Assembly: GCA_903828645.1 (NCBI GenBank)
Contig: CAIKNA010000080.1
Location: 1 to 37,125 of the forward strand
Origin: an uncultured Bacteroidales bacterium
Lineage (GTDB): Bacteria; Bacteroidota; Bacteroidia; Bacteroidales; FEN-979
Direction: 5' to 3'
Length of the DNA: 37,125 nt
Positions 8,816 through 17,181 of the stretch are shown here, piece after piece. The position numbers and the translations under genes are program-made. Position 1 is the stretch's first letter; each line of letters starts with the position of its first letter. The notes under the pieces are model-generated. The model saw only the letters and a program-made list of their open reading frames with translations, had not been told where the DNA came from and made no database searches.

Positions 8816-10174
8816 ATGTCAGAAATTCTTTTAATCATTGTCGGTATTATTGTTATCGCGGGTTTCGCAGTACTTTTTTTGAAACTCGGGAAAACCGGGG
8901 CCCGGGACGTTGTTCATGAAATTGAGGAACTTCAAAAGCAGGTCGGGCTACTCAATCATGAAAAAATCACAATCGAAGAGCGTTCCAGGATGTTGCAGGG
9001 CCAATTGGATCAGCATGTCCTTCAACTCAATGACAAAGACACCTCCATCATCGGTCTGAATAACAAACTTACTGCCAGCATCACGGAATACAACAATCTG
9101 CAAAAAAAACTGGATGAGCAGAAAGCCGACCTTGAAAAGCTGCAGGATAAATTCAGGATAGAATTTAAAAACCTGGCCAATGAAATCCTGGAAGAAAAAA
9201 CGCAGAAATTCACTGAACAGAATAAAATCAAACTCGATGAAATCCTGAAACCATTGGGTGAAAAGATCCGGGATTTTGAGAAGAAGGTGGAGGAGACTTA
9301 CGATAAGGAGTCAAAGCAACGGTTCTCTCTTGAACGGGAGATCAAGAACCTTACCGACCTCAACCAGCAGATCAGCAAAGAGGCCACCAATCTCACCAAT
9401 GCCTTGAAAGGACAGGCAAAAACCCGCGGCAACTGGGGGGAGATCATCCTGGAGAGCATCCTGGAAAAGTCAGGACTGACCCTTGACCGTGAATTTTTTA
9501 TTCAGCAGTCACATACCAACGAACACGGTAAGCGGTTGCAACCTGATGTAATTGTTGCCTACCCCGGCGAGCGCAATGTGGTTATCGATTCCAAGGTGTC
9601 ACTGATTGCCTATGAACGTTATTCCTCCGCTGAAACAAAAGAAGAGCAGGATATGGCTGCGCGCGACCATCTTGTTTCGGTTAAAAACCACATTACCGAC
9701 CTTAGCAGCAAGAACTACCAGGATATCTATACTTTGAAAAGCCTCGATTTCGTGATGCTCTTCATGCCCATCGAACCTGCTTACATGCTTGCGATGCAAT
9801 ACGACCCAAACCTATGGAACTGGGCATACGATCGTCGCATTTTGCTCATCAGCCCGACCAACCTGATCGCAGCCCTGCGTATGATCGCCAATCTGTGGCG
9901 GGTTGAATACCAGAATAAAAACGCCATGGAGATTGCCCGCCAGAGCGGAGAATTGTACGATAAATTCACCGGGTTTCTGGAAGACCTGCAGGACATCGGT
10001 ACTAAAATTGATGCCACACGCAAGGCCTACGACGCATCCATGAATAAAATATCCACCGGAAAAGGCAACCTGATCAGGCGTGTGGAGGCGATCAGGTTAT
10101 TGGGAGCCAAGGCGGGGAAAGAGATTCCAAAGTCGTTGCTGGAGAAGGCGGGGGAAGAGGGGGGAGACGAATAA
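8816..10174 (+). CDS. rmuC: DNA recombination protein RmuC family
   Basis: 452 residues. An N-terminal transmembrane anchor (about 4-22, LLIIVGIIVIAGFAVLFL) is followed by a long coiled coil (about 30-200). The RmuC domain has the signature RGNWGEIILESILEKSGL and QPDVIVAYPGERNVVIDSKVSL; the D..I.DSK element resembles a restriction-endonuclease-like core. RmuC proteins limit inversions at short inverted repeats and are thought to be nucleases. A start at 8801 is possible, but the 8816 ATG gives the usual short lead before the membrane helix and leaves room for a leader RNA. The last Glu codon and the TAA lie inside the first unit of the GAATAAT array. Confidence 0.9.
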   Translation: MSEILLIIVGIIVIAGFAVLFLKLGKTGARDVVHEIEELQKQVGLLNHEKITIEERSRMLQGQLDQHVLQLNDKDTSIIGLNNKLTASITEYNNLQKKLDEQKADLEKLQDKFRIEFKNLANEILEEKTQKFTEQNKIKLDEILKPLGEKIRDFEKKVEETYDKESKQRFSLEREIKNLTDLNQQISKEATNLTNALKGQAKTRGNWGEIILESILEKSGLTLDREFFIQQSHTNEHGKRLQPDVIVAYPGERNVVIDSKVSLIAYERYSSAETKEEQDMAARDHLVSVKNHITDLSSKNYQDIYTLKSLDFVMLFMPIEPAYMLAMQYDPNLWNWAYDRRILLISPTNLIAALRMIANLWRVEYQNKNAMEIARQSGELYDKFTGFLEDLQDIGTKIDATRKAYDASMNKISTGKGNLIRRVEAIRLLGAKAGKEIPKSLLEKAGEEGGDE

Positions 10175-10217
10175 TGAATAACGAATATTGAATAATGAAT
10201 AATGGAGAATGAGAAAT
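10169..10217 (+). repeat. Heptamer array, GAATAAT type
   Basis: Seven 7-bp units: GAATAAT, GAATAAC, GAATATT, GAATAAT twice, then degenerate GGAGAAT and GAGAAAT. The array begins inside the last codons of rmuC and ends inside the ATG of the next gene, so it forms the whole intergenic spacer. A G-run tract (10141-10168) precedes it. Confidence 0.9.
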
Positions 10218-10956
10218 GAAGAAGGAGACTTATATTTATGGCATAAGGCCAACGATTGAAGCCATCAAGGCCGGGAAAGAACTTGAGAAGATTTTTCTTC
10301 AGAACGGTTTGAGAGGTGATGGCTTTCACGAAATGTTCAACCTCATCAAGGAGCTGGAGATTCCATACCAGTTTGTCCCGATTGAAAAACTCAACCGGTT
10401 GTCGCGCCAGAATCACCAGGGGGTGATCTCGTATGTGTCGGAAATCACCTACCAGCTCATCGAGGATCTCGTCCCGTTTGCCTTTGAGCAGGGCAAAATA
10501 CCGCTGTTCGTCATCCTCGACCGGGTGACCGATGTGCGCAACGTCGGTTCCATTGCACGAACTGCAGAGTGTGCAGGGGTTGACGGCCTCATCATCCCTG
10601 CAAGGGGCTCGGCACAGATCAATTCCGACGCCATCAAGACTTCAGCCGGGGCCCTTTACAAACTCCCGGTTGTCAGGGCACAAAATTTAAAGGAGACCAT
10701 CCAGTTCCTGAAAAACAGCGGACTGACCATCCTGGCGGCTACCGAAAAATCGAACCAGGAATATACTGCCATTGACTTTAACCGCCCGATGGCACTCATC
10801 ATGGGTTCTGAGGGGGAAGGAATCTCGGAAGAGTACCTGAAACTTACCGATGAAGTGATCCGGATACCGCTTGTCGGAGAAATCGAATCGCTCAATGTTT
10901 CGGTGGCTACCGGGGTCGTTCTCTTTGAGGCGTTGCGCCAACGCAATCTGAAATAG
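10216..10956 (+). CDS. rlmB: TrmH/RlmB-family rRNA 2'-O-methyltransferase
   Basis: 246 residues. An N-terminal substrate-binding domain (about 1-90, beginning YIYGIRPTIEAI) precedes the SPOUT catalytic domain. Visible motifs are LDRVTDVRNVGSIAR (101-115), LIMGSEGEGIS near 195-205 and PLVGEIESLNVSVAT near 220-235. These are SPOUT motifs 1 to 3, which form the trefoil knot that binds S-adenosylmethionine. RlmB methylates the 2'-OH of a guanosine in 23S rRNA; tRNA-acting TrmH relatives lack the extra N-terminal domain. The ATG lies in the last unit of the preceding array, so no Shine-Dalgarno sequence is possible. The 9-bp gap to the next gene suggests co-transcription. Confidence 0.9.
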   Translation: MKKETYIYGIRPTIEAIKAGKELEKIFLQNGLRGDGFHEMFNLIKELEIPYQFVPIEKLNRLSRQNHQGVISYVSEITYQLIEDLVPFAFEQGKIPLFVILDRVTDVRNVGSIARTAECAGVDGLIIPARGSAQINSDAIKTSAGALYKLPVVRAQNLKETIQFLKNSGLTILAATEKSNQEYTAIDFNRPMALIMGSEGEGISEEYLKLTDEVIRIPLVGEIESLNVSVATGVVLFEALRQRNLK

Positions 10957-10965
10957 TCAGGGCGG

Positions 10966-12807
10966 ATGAAATATCTTTACAAATACACACCGGAGATCAT
11001 TTTGCTGGTCTATGTTTTGATTTTCCTGGGGTTTAAATCCCCGGAACGCGAATGGGACCGGGTGATCAACAGCGACGGAAAAGGATACTATGCCTACCTG
11101 CCGGCAATTTTCATTTACCATGATTTTCAATTCAGGTTCGTTGAACAGTATGAAGCGCAGTATTACCCCGCCAACCGTTCTGTATTCAAGGAATTCAGAA
11201 ATGATGCAAATGGCCGGAAGGTAAATAAATATTTCCCGGGGATGGCGATCGTATGGCTGCCGTTTTTCCTTTTCGGACATATTCTGGCCTGGCTTGAATT
11301 ATTCCCAATGGATGGTTACTCCCTCCCCTACCAATATTCCATTGCCCTGTCGGCCCTGCTGTTTCTGTGGCTGGGCGCCCGATGGCTGCAGAAACTGCTG
11401 AAAAAGTTTGGATCGGACGACCGCACGGCCGCATTTTTAACCCTGACCATCACTCTTGGTACAAACCTGGTTTTTTTCACGGTGGTCGAACCCTCCATGA
11501 CCCATGTCTATTCCTTTGCGTTGATCACCGGGTTTGCATTCACTACATGGAAATTATTCCACGCATACCAACCGAAATTGTTCGTCAGATCCCTGCTGCT
11601 GATCACCCTGATCTTTCTCATCAGGCCCACCAACCTGTTGGTCCTTCTGCTGGTTCCGTTTATTGCCGGGAACAGGGATGTCCTTGCAGAAACGTTCAGA
11701 AAAGTCACATCCGACAAGAAAGCGCTGATCCGCGGGGTGATCGAATCCATGATCCTGTTGGCTGTTCCAGTCATATTATGGTACCTCCAGACCGGAAAAC
11801 CATTTGTATATACCTACGGGGAGGAAAAATTGAATTTTATCCAACCCCATGTGATGAATATTCTTTTCAGTTTTAACCGGGGTTGGTTCCTTTACACACC
11901 CGTGGCACTCGTTTCCATCTTTGGGTTTGCCGCGCTTTACAGGCAGAACAGGTACAGGTTTTACTGGCTGGCCGGCTTTCTGCTATTGTTTGTATATACT
12001 GCCTCCTGCTGGTGGGTTTGGTATTATGCTTCAAAATGCGGGCAACGGGTTTTCATCGACATCTATGTTGCCGTTGCGCTTTTACTGCTCTTCCTCTTCA
12101 GCTATTTCAGGACCAGGAAGATGAAACGGTTGCTTTCTGCCATCCTTATCCTGCTTGTTTCGCTGAACCTGCTGCAATTTTACCAGCATGCAACGTGGAT
12201 ATTCCCCCCATTTAACATCACCGGGGCCATTTACAGGGGCTCTTTCTTCAGCCTTACCCAAAAAGCCAGGGTGTATATTCCCGCTGATGGCATTGCCGGC
12301 AAAAAATCGTTTATAAACGACATGGAGGCCGGCCGGGGCACTCCGTGGATGAACTCCGGAACACGCAACGACACGGTTTTTCACCAGGGGCACTGGTCAT
12401 CAAAAGCCGATCGGAAGAGTCCCTACAGCGTTGGGCTGGAAGACACCCTGAAGCCGCTTTTCAGCACAGAAAATCGCCTGATCCAGGTCAGGGGCTGGGT
12501 GCTTTCCCCAAGGGAGACGACCGAGGCGACCCTCGTTGTTGATTTCCAATCGCATGGAAGAAGTCTCAGTTACAACCAGTTCATCCTTGACAAATTTGTT
12601 CCGGTGGACAAATGGACCCCGGTTGAAGCCGCGTTTTATGTGCCCCGGGAAATGCCTGCAGACGGGGTGGTGAAGATTTACTTTTTCAATCCGTCGGCAT
12701 TGTATAAACTTTATGCAGACGATCTCGCCATTGATTTTGTCTCCCTGAAAGACGAACCTGACTGCCGCAAAATCGAAGGGGTTCTTTTACCGGAAAAAAC
12801 AAAATGA
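10966..12807 (+). CDS. Polytopic membrane protein, GT-C glycosyltransferase-like
   Basis: 613 residues. About ten to twelve transmembrane helices fill residues 1-410. A soluble C-terminal region (about 430-605) looks like a beta-sandwich (VRGWVLSPRETTEATLVVDFQ ... DDLAIDFVSL). The first large loop after helix 1 contains WDRVINSDGKGYYAYLP. An acidic residue in this loop followed by a Y..LP segment is typical of GT-C transferases that use polyprenyl-linked sugars. The best guess is addition of sugar to cell-surface glycans or proteins in the periplasm, but neither donor nor acceptor can be read from the sequence. It lies 9 bp after the methyltransferase gene. Confidence 0.6.
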   Translation: MKYLYKYTPEIILLVYVLIFLGFKSPEREWDRVINSDGKGYYAYLPAIFIYHDFQFRFVEQYEAQYYPANRSVFKEFRNDANGRKVNKYFPGMAIVWLPFFLFGHILAWLELFPMDGYSLPYQYSIALSALLFLWLGARWLQKLLKKFGSDDRTAAFLTLTITLGTNLVFFTVVEPSMTHVYSFALITGFAFTTWKLFHAYQPKLFVRSLLLITLIFLIRPTNLLVLLLVPFIAGNRDVLAETFRKVTSDKKALIRGVIESMILLAVPVILWYLQTGKPFVYTYGEEKLNFIQPHVMNILFSFNRGWFLYTPVALVSIFGFAALYRQNRYRFYWLAGFLLLFVYTASCWWVWYYASKCGQRVFIDIYVAVALLLLFLFSYFRTRKMKRLLSAILILLVSLNLLQFYQHATWIFPPFNITGAIYRGSFFSLTQKARVYIPADGIAGKKSFINDMEAGRGTPWMNSGTRNDTVFHQGHWSSKADRKSPYSVGLEDTLKPLFSTENRLIQVRGWVLSPRETTEATLVVDFQSHGRSLSYNQFILDKFVPVDKWTPVEAAFYVPREMPADGVVKIYFFNPSALYKLYADDLAIDFVSLKDEPDCRKIEGVLLPEKTK

Positions 12808-12839
12808 AAACAAGGTAAGCAATGAAAAATTAATGAAGA

Positions 12840-13043
12840 ATGTATATCCTGAAGACAAAGGGCATCGGTAAAATTCCGGATTTTGTGCAGATCAGGGATG
12901 AGAATTTTGCCCTCATTGCCTATTTCAAAATCACCAATCCACAAACCGCACTGGCCCGATGCAACCTGCTTGACAAAAAGGATGAGATCCTGAACATCAT
13001 CGGCGGGCTGGCGTATGGAAAAATTCAAAAACTGGAATTATAG
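12840..13043 (+). CDS. Small conserved-looking protein upstream of ftsE
   Basis: 67 residues, soluble, no signal peptide: begins MYILKTKGIGKIPDFVQIRD and ends GGLAYGKIQKLEL. The composition is normal for a coding region, with a mixed alpha/beta pattern. It lies between a membrane-protein gene and ftsE on the same strand. I recall similar small unnamed proteins directly upstream of ftsE in other Bacteroidota, which I cannot verify here. No function is assigned. The frame overlaps an upstream extension of the ftsE frame (from 13015), which argues for the later ftsE start. Confidence 0.65.
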   Translation: MYILKTKGIGKIPDFVQIRDENFALIAYFKITNPQTALARCNLLDKKDEILNIIGGLAYGKIQKLEL

Positions 13044-13064
13044 GAATATATCACGAACAATCAG

Positions 13065-13072
13065 TAAATTTG
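13065..13072 (+). promoter_or_regulatory. -7 promoter element of ftsE
   Basis: TAAATTTG is a perfect TAnnTTTG, 20 bp before the ATG at 13093. It lies after the stop of the small gene. It favours 13093 over 13015 as the ftsE start. No -33 box is apparent. Confidence 0.45.
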
Positions 13073-13092
13073 TTGAAACCGAACCAACCGAA

Positions 13093-13764
13093 ATGACAGG
13101 CGACCGAATTATCGAACTTGACAAAATATCTGTTTATCAGCATGAGAACCTCATCCTGGCCAATGTGACATTGCTTATCAGCAAAGGTGAGTTTCTTTAC
13201 CTGATCGGGAAAACGGGAAGCGGGAAAAGCAGCCTGCTGAAAACCATTTACGCAGAGTTGCCTGTTCAGACAGGCTCCGCAATGGTTGCCGGGTTTGACA
13301 TGAAAAGCCTGAGGAGAAAGGATATCCCTTTCCTGCGCCGTAAACTGGGAATTGTATTCCAGGATTTTCAGTTATTAATGGATCGTTCGGTCAATGAAAA
13401 CCTTTTATTTGTGATGCGTGCCACCGGCTGGAAGGATAAACGGGAGATGCGGAAACGGTTGCTTGAAGTGCTTGCCAAGGTAAACCTTGGCAATAAAGGG
13501 ACAAAAATGCCCCACCAGCTTTCCGGAGGTGAACAGCAGCGGGTAGCCATTGCACGAGCCCTTGTAAACGATCCTGAAGTGATCCTTGCAGATGAACCTA
13601 CCGGCAACCTTGACCCGGAGAGCTCCGAAGGCATTATCAGTCTGCTGATGGACATTTCAAAAACAGGACGGGCCGTGGTAATGGCGACGCATAATTACAC
13701 GTTTTTCGACAAATACCCGGCCCGCACGCTTTTGTGTGAAAATGGAAGAGTGCTTCCCTTTTAA
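13093..13764 (+). CDS. ftsE: FtsE-like ABC transporter ATPase
   Basis: 223 residues, the usual length of FtsE. Walker [10 protein letters not shown] (39-47), Q-loop VFQDFQLL, signature LSGGEQQ (143-149), Walker B VILADEP (163-169) and H-loop MATHN near 195 are all present. FtsE with FtsX regulates cell-wall hydrolases at the division septum; the closely related LolD works in lipoprotein export. [12 protein letters not shown] after Walker A and [13 protein letters not shown] after the Q-loop fit FtsE. No ftsX or other permease gene adjoins it, which is common in Bacteroidota. The end overlaps the stop of convergent argF by 4 bases. Confidence 0.78.
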   Translation: MTGDRIIELDKISVYQHENLILANVTLLISKGEFLYLIGKTGSGKSSLLKTIYAELPVQTGSAMVAGFDMKSLRRKDIPFLRRKLGIVFQDFQLLMDRSVNENLLFVMRATGWKDKREMRKRLLEVLAKVNLGNKGTKMPHQLSGGEQQRVAIARALVNDPEVILADEPTGNLDPESSEGIISLLMDISKTGRAVVMATHNYTFFDKYPARTLLCENGRVLPF

Positions 13765-14762
13765 GCTCCTAAAGTGGCAACCATCACTGCTTTGATGGTA
13801 TGAAGCCGATTTTCGGCCTCGTCAAAGACGATGGAAGCCGGAGATTCAAAAACCGCTTCGGTCACTTCAAGCCCATTCAGTCCGTATTTTTTGAAGATAT
13901 CCATGCCTACTTCCGTATCCTTGTTGTGGAATGCAGGCAGACAATGCATGAATTTGACCTTCGGGTTGCCACTCATTGCCATCATTATGGGATTGACCTG
14001 GTAAGGGAGCATCTCCCTGATCCGCTCATCCCATAACTCCTTGGCTTCTCCCATGGAGAGCCATACATCCGTATAAACAAAATCGACTCCCTTCAATCCT
14101 TCTTCAACACTTTCAGTGAGCGTGATCTTCGCGCCGGTCTCCTTCGCGATTTCACGACAAGTATCTACCAGCTCCTGTTCCGGCCAGTACTTTTTCGGCG
14201 CACAGGCACGGAAATCCATACCCATTTTCGAGGCCCCTACCATCAGGGAATTTCCCATATTGTTACGGGCATCGCCGCAATAAACAAAAGCAACCTGGTT
14301 CAAAGGCTTGTCGGAATGTTCGATCATGGTGAGAAAATCGGCCAGGATCTGGGTTGGATGAAATTCATTTGTCAACCCGTTCCATACGGGCACACCGGCA
14401 TATTTGCCCAGTTCCTCAACGATGGATTGGCCGAAACCACGGTATTCGATGCCATCGTACATCCGTCCCAGCACCCGGGCTGTGTCTTTCATGGTCTCCT
14501 TCTTCCCGATATGCGACCCTTCCGGTCCAAGATAGGTCACTCGGGCTCCCTGGTCAAGGGCAGCCACCTCAAAAGCGCAACGGGTGCGGGTAGATGCCTT
14601 TTCAAAAATCAAGGCGATATTTTTCCCTTTCAAACGGGGTTGTTCAGTGCCGGCATATTTGGCCTTTTTAAGATCCATGGAAAGATCAAGTAAAAACTTT
14701 ATTTCCTGTGGAGTGAAATCCAGCAGTTTCAGAAAGTTGCGGTTGCGAAGGTTAAAGGACAT
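13761..14762 (-). CDS. argF: Ornithine carbamoyltransferase
   Basis: 333 residues. Carbamoyl-phosphate-binding motifs STRTR (57-61) and HPTQ (135-138), ornithine-binding DVWLSMG (232-238) and the catalytic Cys loop HCLPAFH (273-279) are all intact. The enzyme makes citrulline in arginine synthesis. Many Bacteroidota instead use an N-succinyl- or N-acetyl-ornithine transferase with altered ornithine motifs; here DxxxSMG and HCLP are of the classical ornithine type, so standard ArgF is the better call. A catabolic ArcB cannot be ruled out by sequence alone, but there is no arcA or arcC nearby. A heptamer array lies in its presumed leader. Confidence 0.92.
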   Translation of the reverse strand: MSFNLRNRNFLKLLDFTPQEIKFLLDLSMDLKKAKYAGTEQPRLKGKNIALIFEKASTRTRCAFEVAALDQGARVTYLGPEGSHIGKKETMKDTARVLGRMYDGIEYRGFGQSIVEELGKYAGVPVWNGLTNEFHPTQILADFLTMIEHSDKPLNQVAFVYCGDARNNMGNSLMVGASKMGMDFRACAPKKYWPEQELVDTCREIAKETGAKITLTESVEEGLKGVDFVYTDVWLSMGEAKELWDERIREMLPYQVNPIMMAMSGNPKVKFMHCLPAFHNKDTEVGMDIFKKYGLNGLEVTEAVFESPASIVFDEAENRLHTIKAVMVATLGA

Positions 14763-14776
14763 AAGGGGATTTTGGA

Positions 14777-14804
14777 TTTACGATTTACGATTTACGATTT
14801 ACGA
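14777..14804 (+). repeat. Heptamer array (TTTACGA)x4
   Basis: Four perfect copies 15 bp upstream of the argF start codon, which is on the minus strand. The candidate argF -7 box lies beyond it (14862-14869), so the array should be transcribed in the argF leader, where it reads TCGTAAA. Confidence 0.95.
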
Positions 14805-14861
14805 TTTATTGTGCTTAGAGTAAGTATACCAGGATAACTGAATAATTTTAAATTTCGGATG

Positions 14862-14869
14862 CAAAATTA
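14862..14869 (-). promoter_or_regulatory. -7 promoter element of argF
   Basis: Reads TAATTTTG on the minus strand, a perfect TAnnTTTG. The predicted leader is about 95 nt. The -33 region (near 14889) is only T-rich on the minus strand. Confidence 0.5.
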
Positions 14870-14917
14870 AAAAAAAACATGGAACTTAAAAACCCAGGTA
14901 CAGACAACATTTCCCTT

Positions 14918-14989
14918 CAATGTCTTCATTGTCTGCATTGTTTGCATTGTAAAAATTGTTTACATTGTTTGCATTGTTTGCATTGAATT
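14918..14989 (+). repeat. Nonamer array, CATTGTTTG type
   Basis: Eight 9-bp units with consensus CATTGTTTG; three are perfect and the rest carry one to several changes. It starts 26 bp beyond the presumed argF -33 region and ends in the stop codon of the mscS-type gene (14988-14990). It is the only array here with a period other than 7. Confidence 0.88.
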
Positions 14990-16205
14990 ATTCCGGAAGC
15001 ACGCTCGACAACTGGACATCCCTTCCCGAGGGCCGCTGGAATGCCTTCAAACCGAATTCGGGTAATACCGAAAGGATGTGTTCAACCAGCCTGGCCTGGA
15101 AGTCTTCAAATTCAGACCAGTTCGGCGGGATATAAAACGCATACATTTCAAGCGGTAAACCGTTTTCCGTATGCTGCAGGGTACGCACCATCAGGGAGGC
15201 ATCCTGGTTCAGGTTGGGAATTTTCTTCAGGTAACCCAGGATGTAAATCCTGAAAAGCCCGAGGTTTGTCGTATAATCAACAACTATGCTTTGATCTTCG
15301 GGGAAGATTTTCTTCGCTCTCAGATTTTCCATCATGGTCTCATCCACAAAACGGATTGTTCCGACATCAATCAATACGGAACGTTTCATGCGGCGCCCAC
15401 CTGCTTCTCCCATGCTGCGCCAGTTCTGGAAGGAATCGGATACGAGCGTGTAAGTCGGGATACAACTTACGGAATTGTCAAAGTTCCTCACCTTGACGGT
15501 AACAAGTGAAACATCGATCACCGTTCCGTCGGTATTGTATTTCGGCATCGTGATCCAGTCGCCTATGTGCAACATCTTGTTGCTCGAAAGCTGCACCCCT
15601 GCCACAAATCCAAGGATGCTGTCCTTGAAAATCAACATCACCACTGCCGACATGGCACCCAGGCCGGCCAGCAAAGTGAGAGGTGATTTCCCGATGAGCA
15701 GGGAGATCATGGCAATCCCGCCAACCAGGTAGGTAATGATTTTGGCGATTTGAACATATCCTTTGATCGGTTTGGAATCTGACACATCCAGGTCCCCGTA
15801 TATGTGATAAACGGCATTCAGAAACGATGCGACTACCCGCATTACGATAAAGGTCATGTAAACGTGAAGCACCAGTTCGATGAACTTGATGGCTTCGGGA
15901 TATTTCGAAATGCTGGGTGCCAGGGAAACCTTGAGTACCAGGGCAGGAAGCAGCATCGCCAGCCGGGTAAAGACCTTTTGTTCATATAAATGATCATCCC
16001 ATTTGCTGCTCGATTTCTCGACCAGTCGTTTCAGGAATTTGTTGATGATGAACCTTGCGATGTAGTAAACGATGACCGAGGTGACCAGGATGATGATAAG
16101 CGATGAAAAATCTGCGAGATATCCGGCAAAGGTGTCGGAAAAACCCAAATCAGTGAGGGTCGCTTTAAATCCGGTGTTAAGGCTGCGGGTGGTAATGTCG
16201 TGCAT
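14988..16205 (-). CDS. ybdG: MscS-family mechanosensitive channel, YbdG type
   Basis: 405 residues. About five transmembrane helices lie in residues 30-195, followed by the pore-lining segment GLGAMSAVVMLIFKDSILGFVAGVQL and the beta domain GDWITMPKYNTDGTVIDVSLVTVKVRNFD. The stretch SCIPTYTLVSDSFQNWR after the beta domain is a hallmark of the YbdG (MscM) subfamily, as is the length near 410. The channel opens under membrane tension in osmotic downshock. The upstream spacer to the lipid-kinase gene is only 26 bp and consists almost entirely of a short heptamer array, so the two genes are probably co-transcribed. Confidence 0.88.
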   Translation of the reverse strand: MHDITTRSLNTGFKATLTDLGFSDTFAGYLADFSSLIIILVTSVIVYYIARFIINKFLKRLVEKSSSKWDDHLYEQKVFTRLAMLLPALVLKVSLAPSISKYPEAIKFIELVLHVYMTFIVMRVVASFLNAVYHIYGDLDVSDSKPIKGYVQIAKIITYLVGGIAMISLLIGKSPLTLLAGLGAMSAVVMLIFKDSILGFVAGVQLSSNKMLHIGDWITMPKYNTDGTVIDVSLVTVKVRNFDNSVSCIPTYTLVSDSFQNWRSMGEAGGRRMKRSVLIDVGTIRFVDETMMENLRAKKIFPEDQSIVVDYTTNLGLFRIYILGYLKKIPNLNQDASLMVRTLQHTENGLPLEMYAFYIPPNWSEFEDFQARLVEHILSVLPEFGLKAFQRPSGRDVQLSSVLPE

Positions 16206-16209
16206 ACCA

Positions 16210-16230
16210 TTTACGATTTACGATTTTTGA
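16210..16230 (+). repeat. Short heptamer array (TTTACGA)x2 plus one degenerate unit
   Basis: Two perfect TTTACGA units and TTTTTGA. With a few flanking bases it makes up the whole 26-bp spacer between the channel start (16205) and the lipid-kinase stop (16232-16234). Confidence 0.85.
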
Positions 16231-16231
16231 T

Positions 16232-17122
16232 TTAAGGGACAAGGACATTGAGGGACAACGGGTTGATTTTCATATTAAGTTCCTTTCCCATTGTCCTGGG
16301 ATCACCATCGAGGTGTATGCTTTTACCTTTTTTTCTTTTCAGGATAACCTCCTTGGCACGGATAATTTCGATATACCGGGTCTGATCAAATTTTTTCAGG
16401 AATAGCAGGGGTCCTAAAAAAAACGTTTTCCAGAAGGGCATTTTCCCGACAATGCAAACGTCGATATATCCATCGTTGATGCTTGCATCAGGGTCGATGG
16501 AGGTGTTGTTCCCAAACTGGCTTGAATTTGCAAAACTGATCAGCAATGCACGGCGCTTGTAAACCTTCCCGTCGATCACCAGGGTGTATTGCTTTGGCTG
16601 GTAATGTTTATAGGAGGAGGCCGTGATTCTCAGGTAGGTGGAAAACCCCCGTTTGCCAGCTGTGGCGAATTTTTTTGCTACCGAGGCATCAAACCCAACC
16701 CCTGCAACGTTTACAAACAGCTGGTCGTTGATGGTAGCCGTATCTATTTTCAGGATATTTTCTTTGTTGATGACCCCGATGGCACGTTTAAGGTTCATGG
16801 GTATTTTCAGGTGGCGGGCAAGTCCGTTTCCCGAACCGGCCGGGACAATGGCCAGCGCAGTCGCCGTGCCAACAAGCCCCGAGGCCGCTTCATTCACCGT
16901 TCCGTCACCCCCCACGGCGGCAACGATATCCACCCCGTCTTTTGCCGCATCGTGGCTGATTACCGCAGCATGCCCTGCTGAATTCGTATAGACGACCGAC
17001 GAAACAAAACGGGATTTATCGAGCCGGTCCGCTATCAATTGTTCAATGCCCTTCTGCTTCCCGATCCCTGAAATGGGATTCACGATAAAAAGAATTCGTT
17101 TCCGTGGTTTAAGAGGAGTCAT
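16232..17122 (-). CDS. Diacylglycerol kinase-family lipid kinase (YegS/DgkB-like)
   Basis: 296 residues, the family norm. Motifs: FIVNPISGIGK (12-22), the nucleotide-binding GGDGTVNE (71-78), PAGSGNGLAR (94-103), then VAGVGFDA and, near the C-terminus, IHLDGDP. Members phosphorylate diacylglycerol or related lipids at the inner membrane face. The gene is followed by a YbdG channel and preceded by an LTA-synthase-like transferase, an enzyme type that releases diacylglycerol from phosphatidylglycerol. Recycling of that diacylglycerol to phosphatidic acid is a plausible shared task and is inferred from proximity. The upstream spacer is a heptamer array. Confidence 0.9.
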   Translation of the reverse strand: MTPLKPRKRILFIVNPISGIGKQKGIEQLIADRLDKSRFVSSVVYTNSAGHAAVISHDAAKDGVDIVAAVGGDGTVNEAASGLVGTATALAIVPAGSGNGLARHLKIPMNLKRAIGVINKENILKIDTATINDQLFVNVAGVGFDASVAKKFATAGKRGFSTYLRITASSYKHYQPKQYTLVIDGKVYKRRALLISFANSSQFGNNTSIDPDASINDGYIDVCIVGKMPFWKTFFLGPLLFLKKFDQTRYIEIIRAKEVILKRKKGKSIHLDGDPRTMGKELNMKINPLSLNVLVP

Positions 17123-17139
17123 TGTTGAAAAATCAAAAA

Positions 17140-17181
17140 TCGTAAATCGTAAATCGTAAATCGTAAATTGTTAATCGTCAA
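17140..17181 (+). repeat. Heptamer array (TCGTAAA)x4 plus two degenerate units
   Basis: Four perfect TCGTAAA units (17140-17167), then TTGTTAA and TCGTCAA. The degenerate end overlaps the last codons and the stop (17171-17173) of the LTA-synthase-like gene, which therefore ends ...DD-stop in repeat sequence. Confidence 0.92.
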
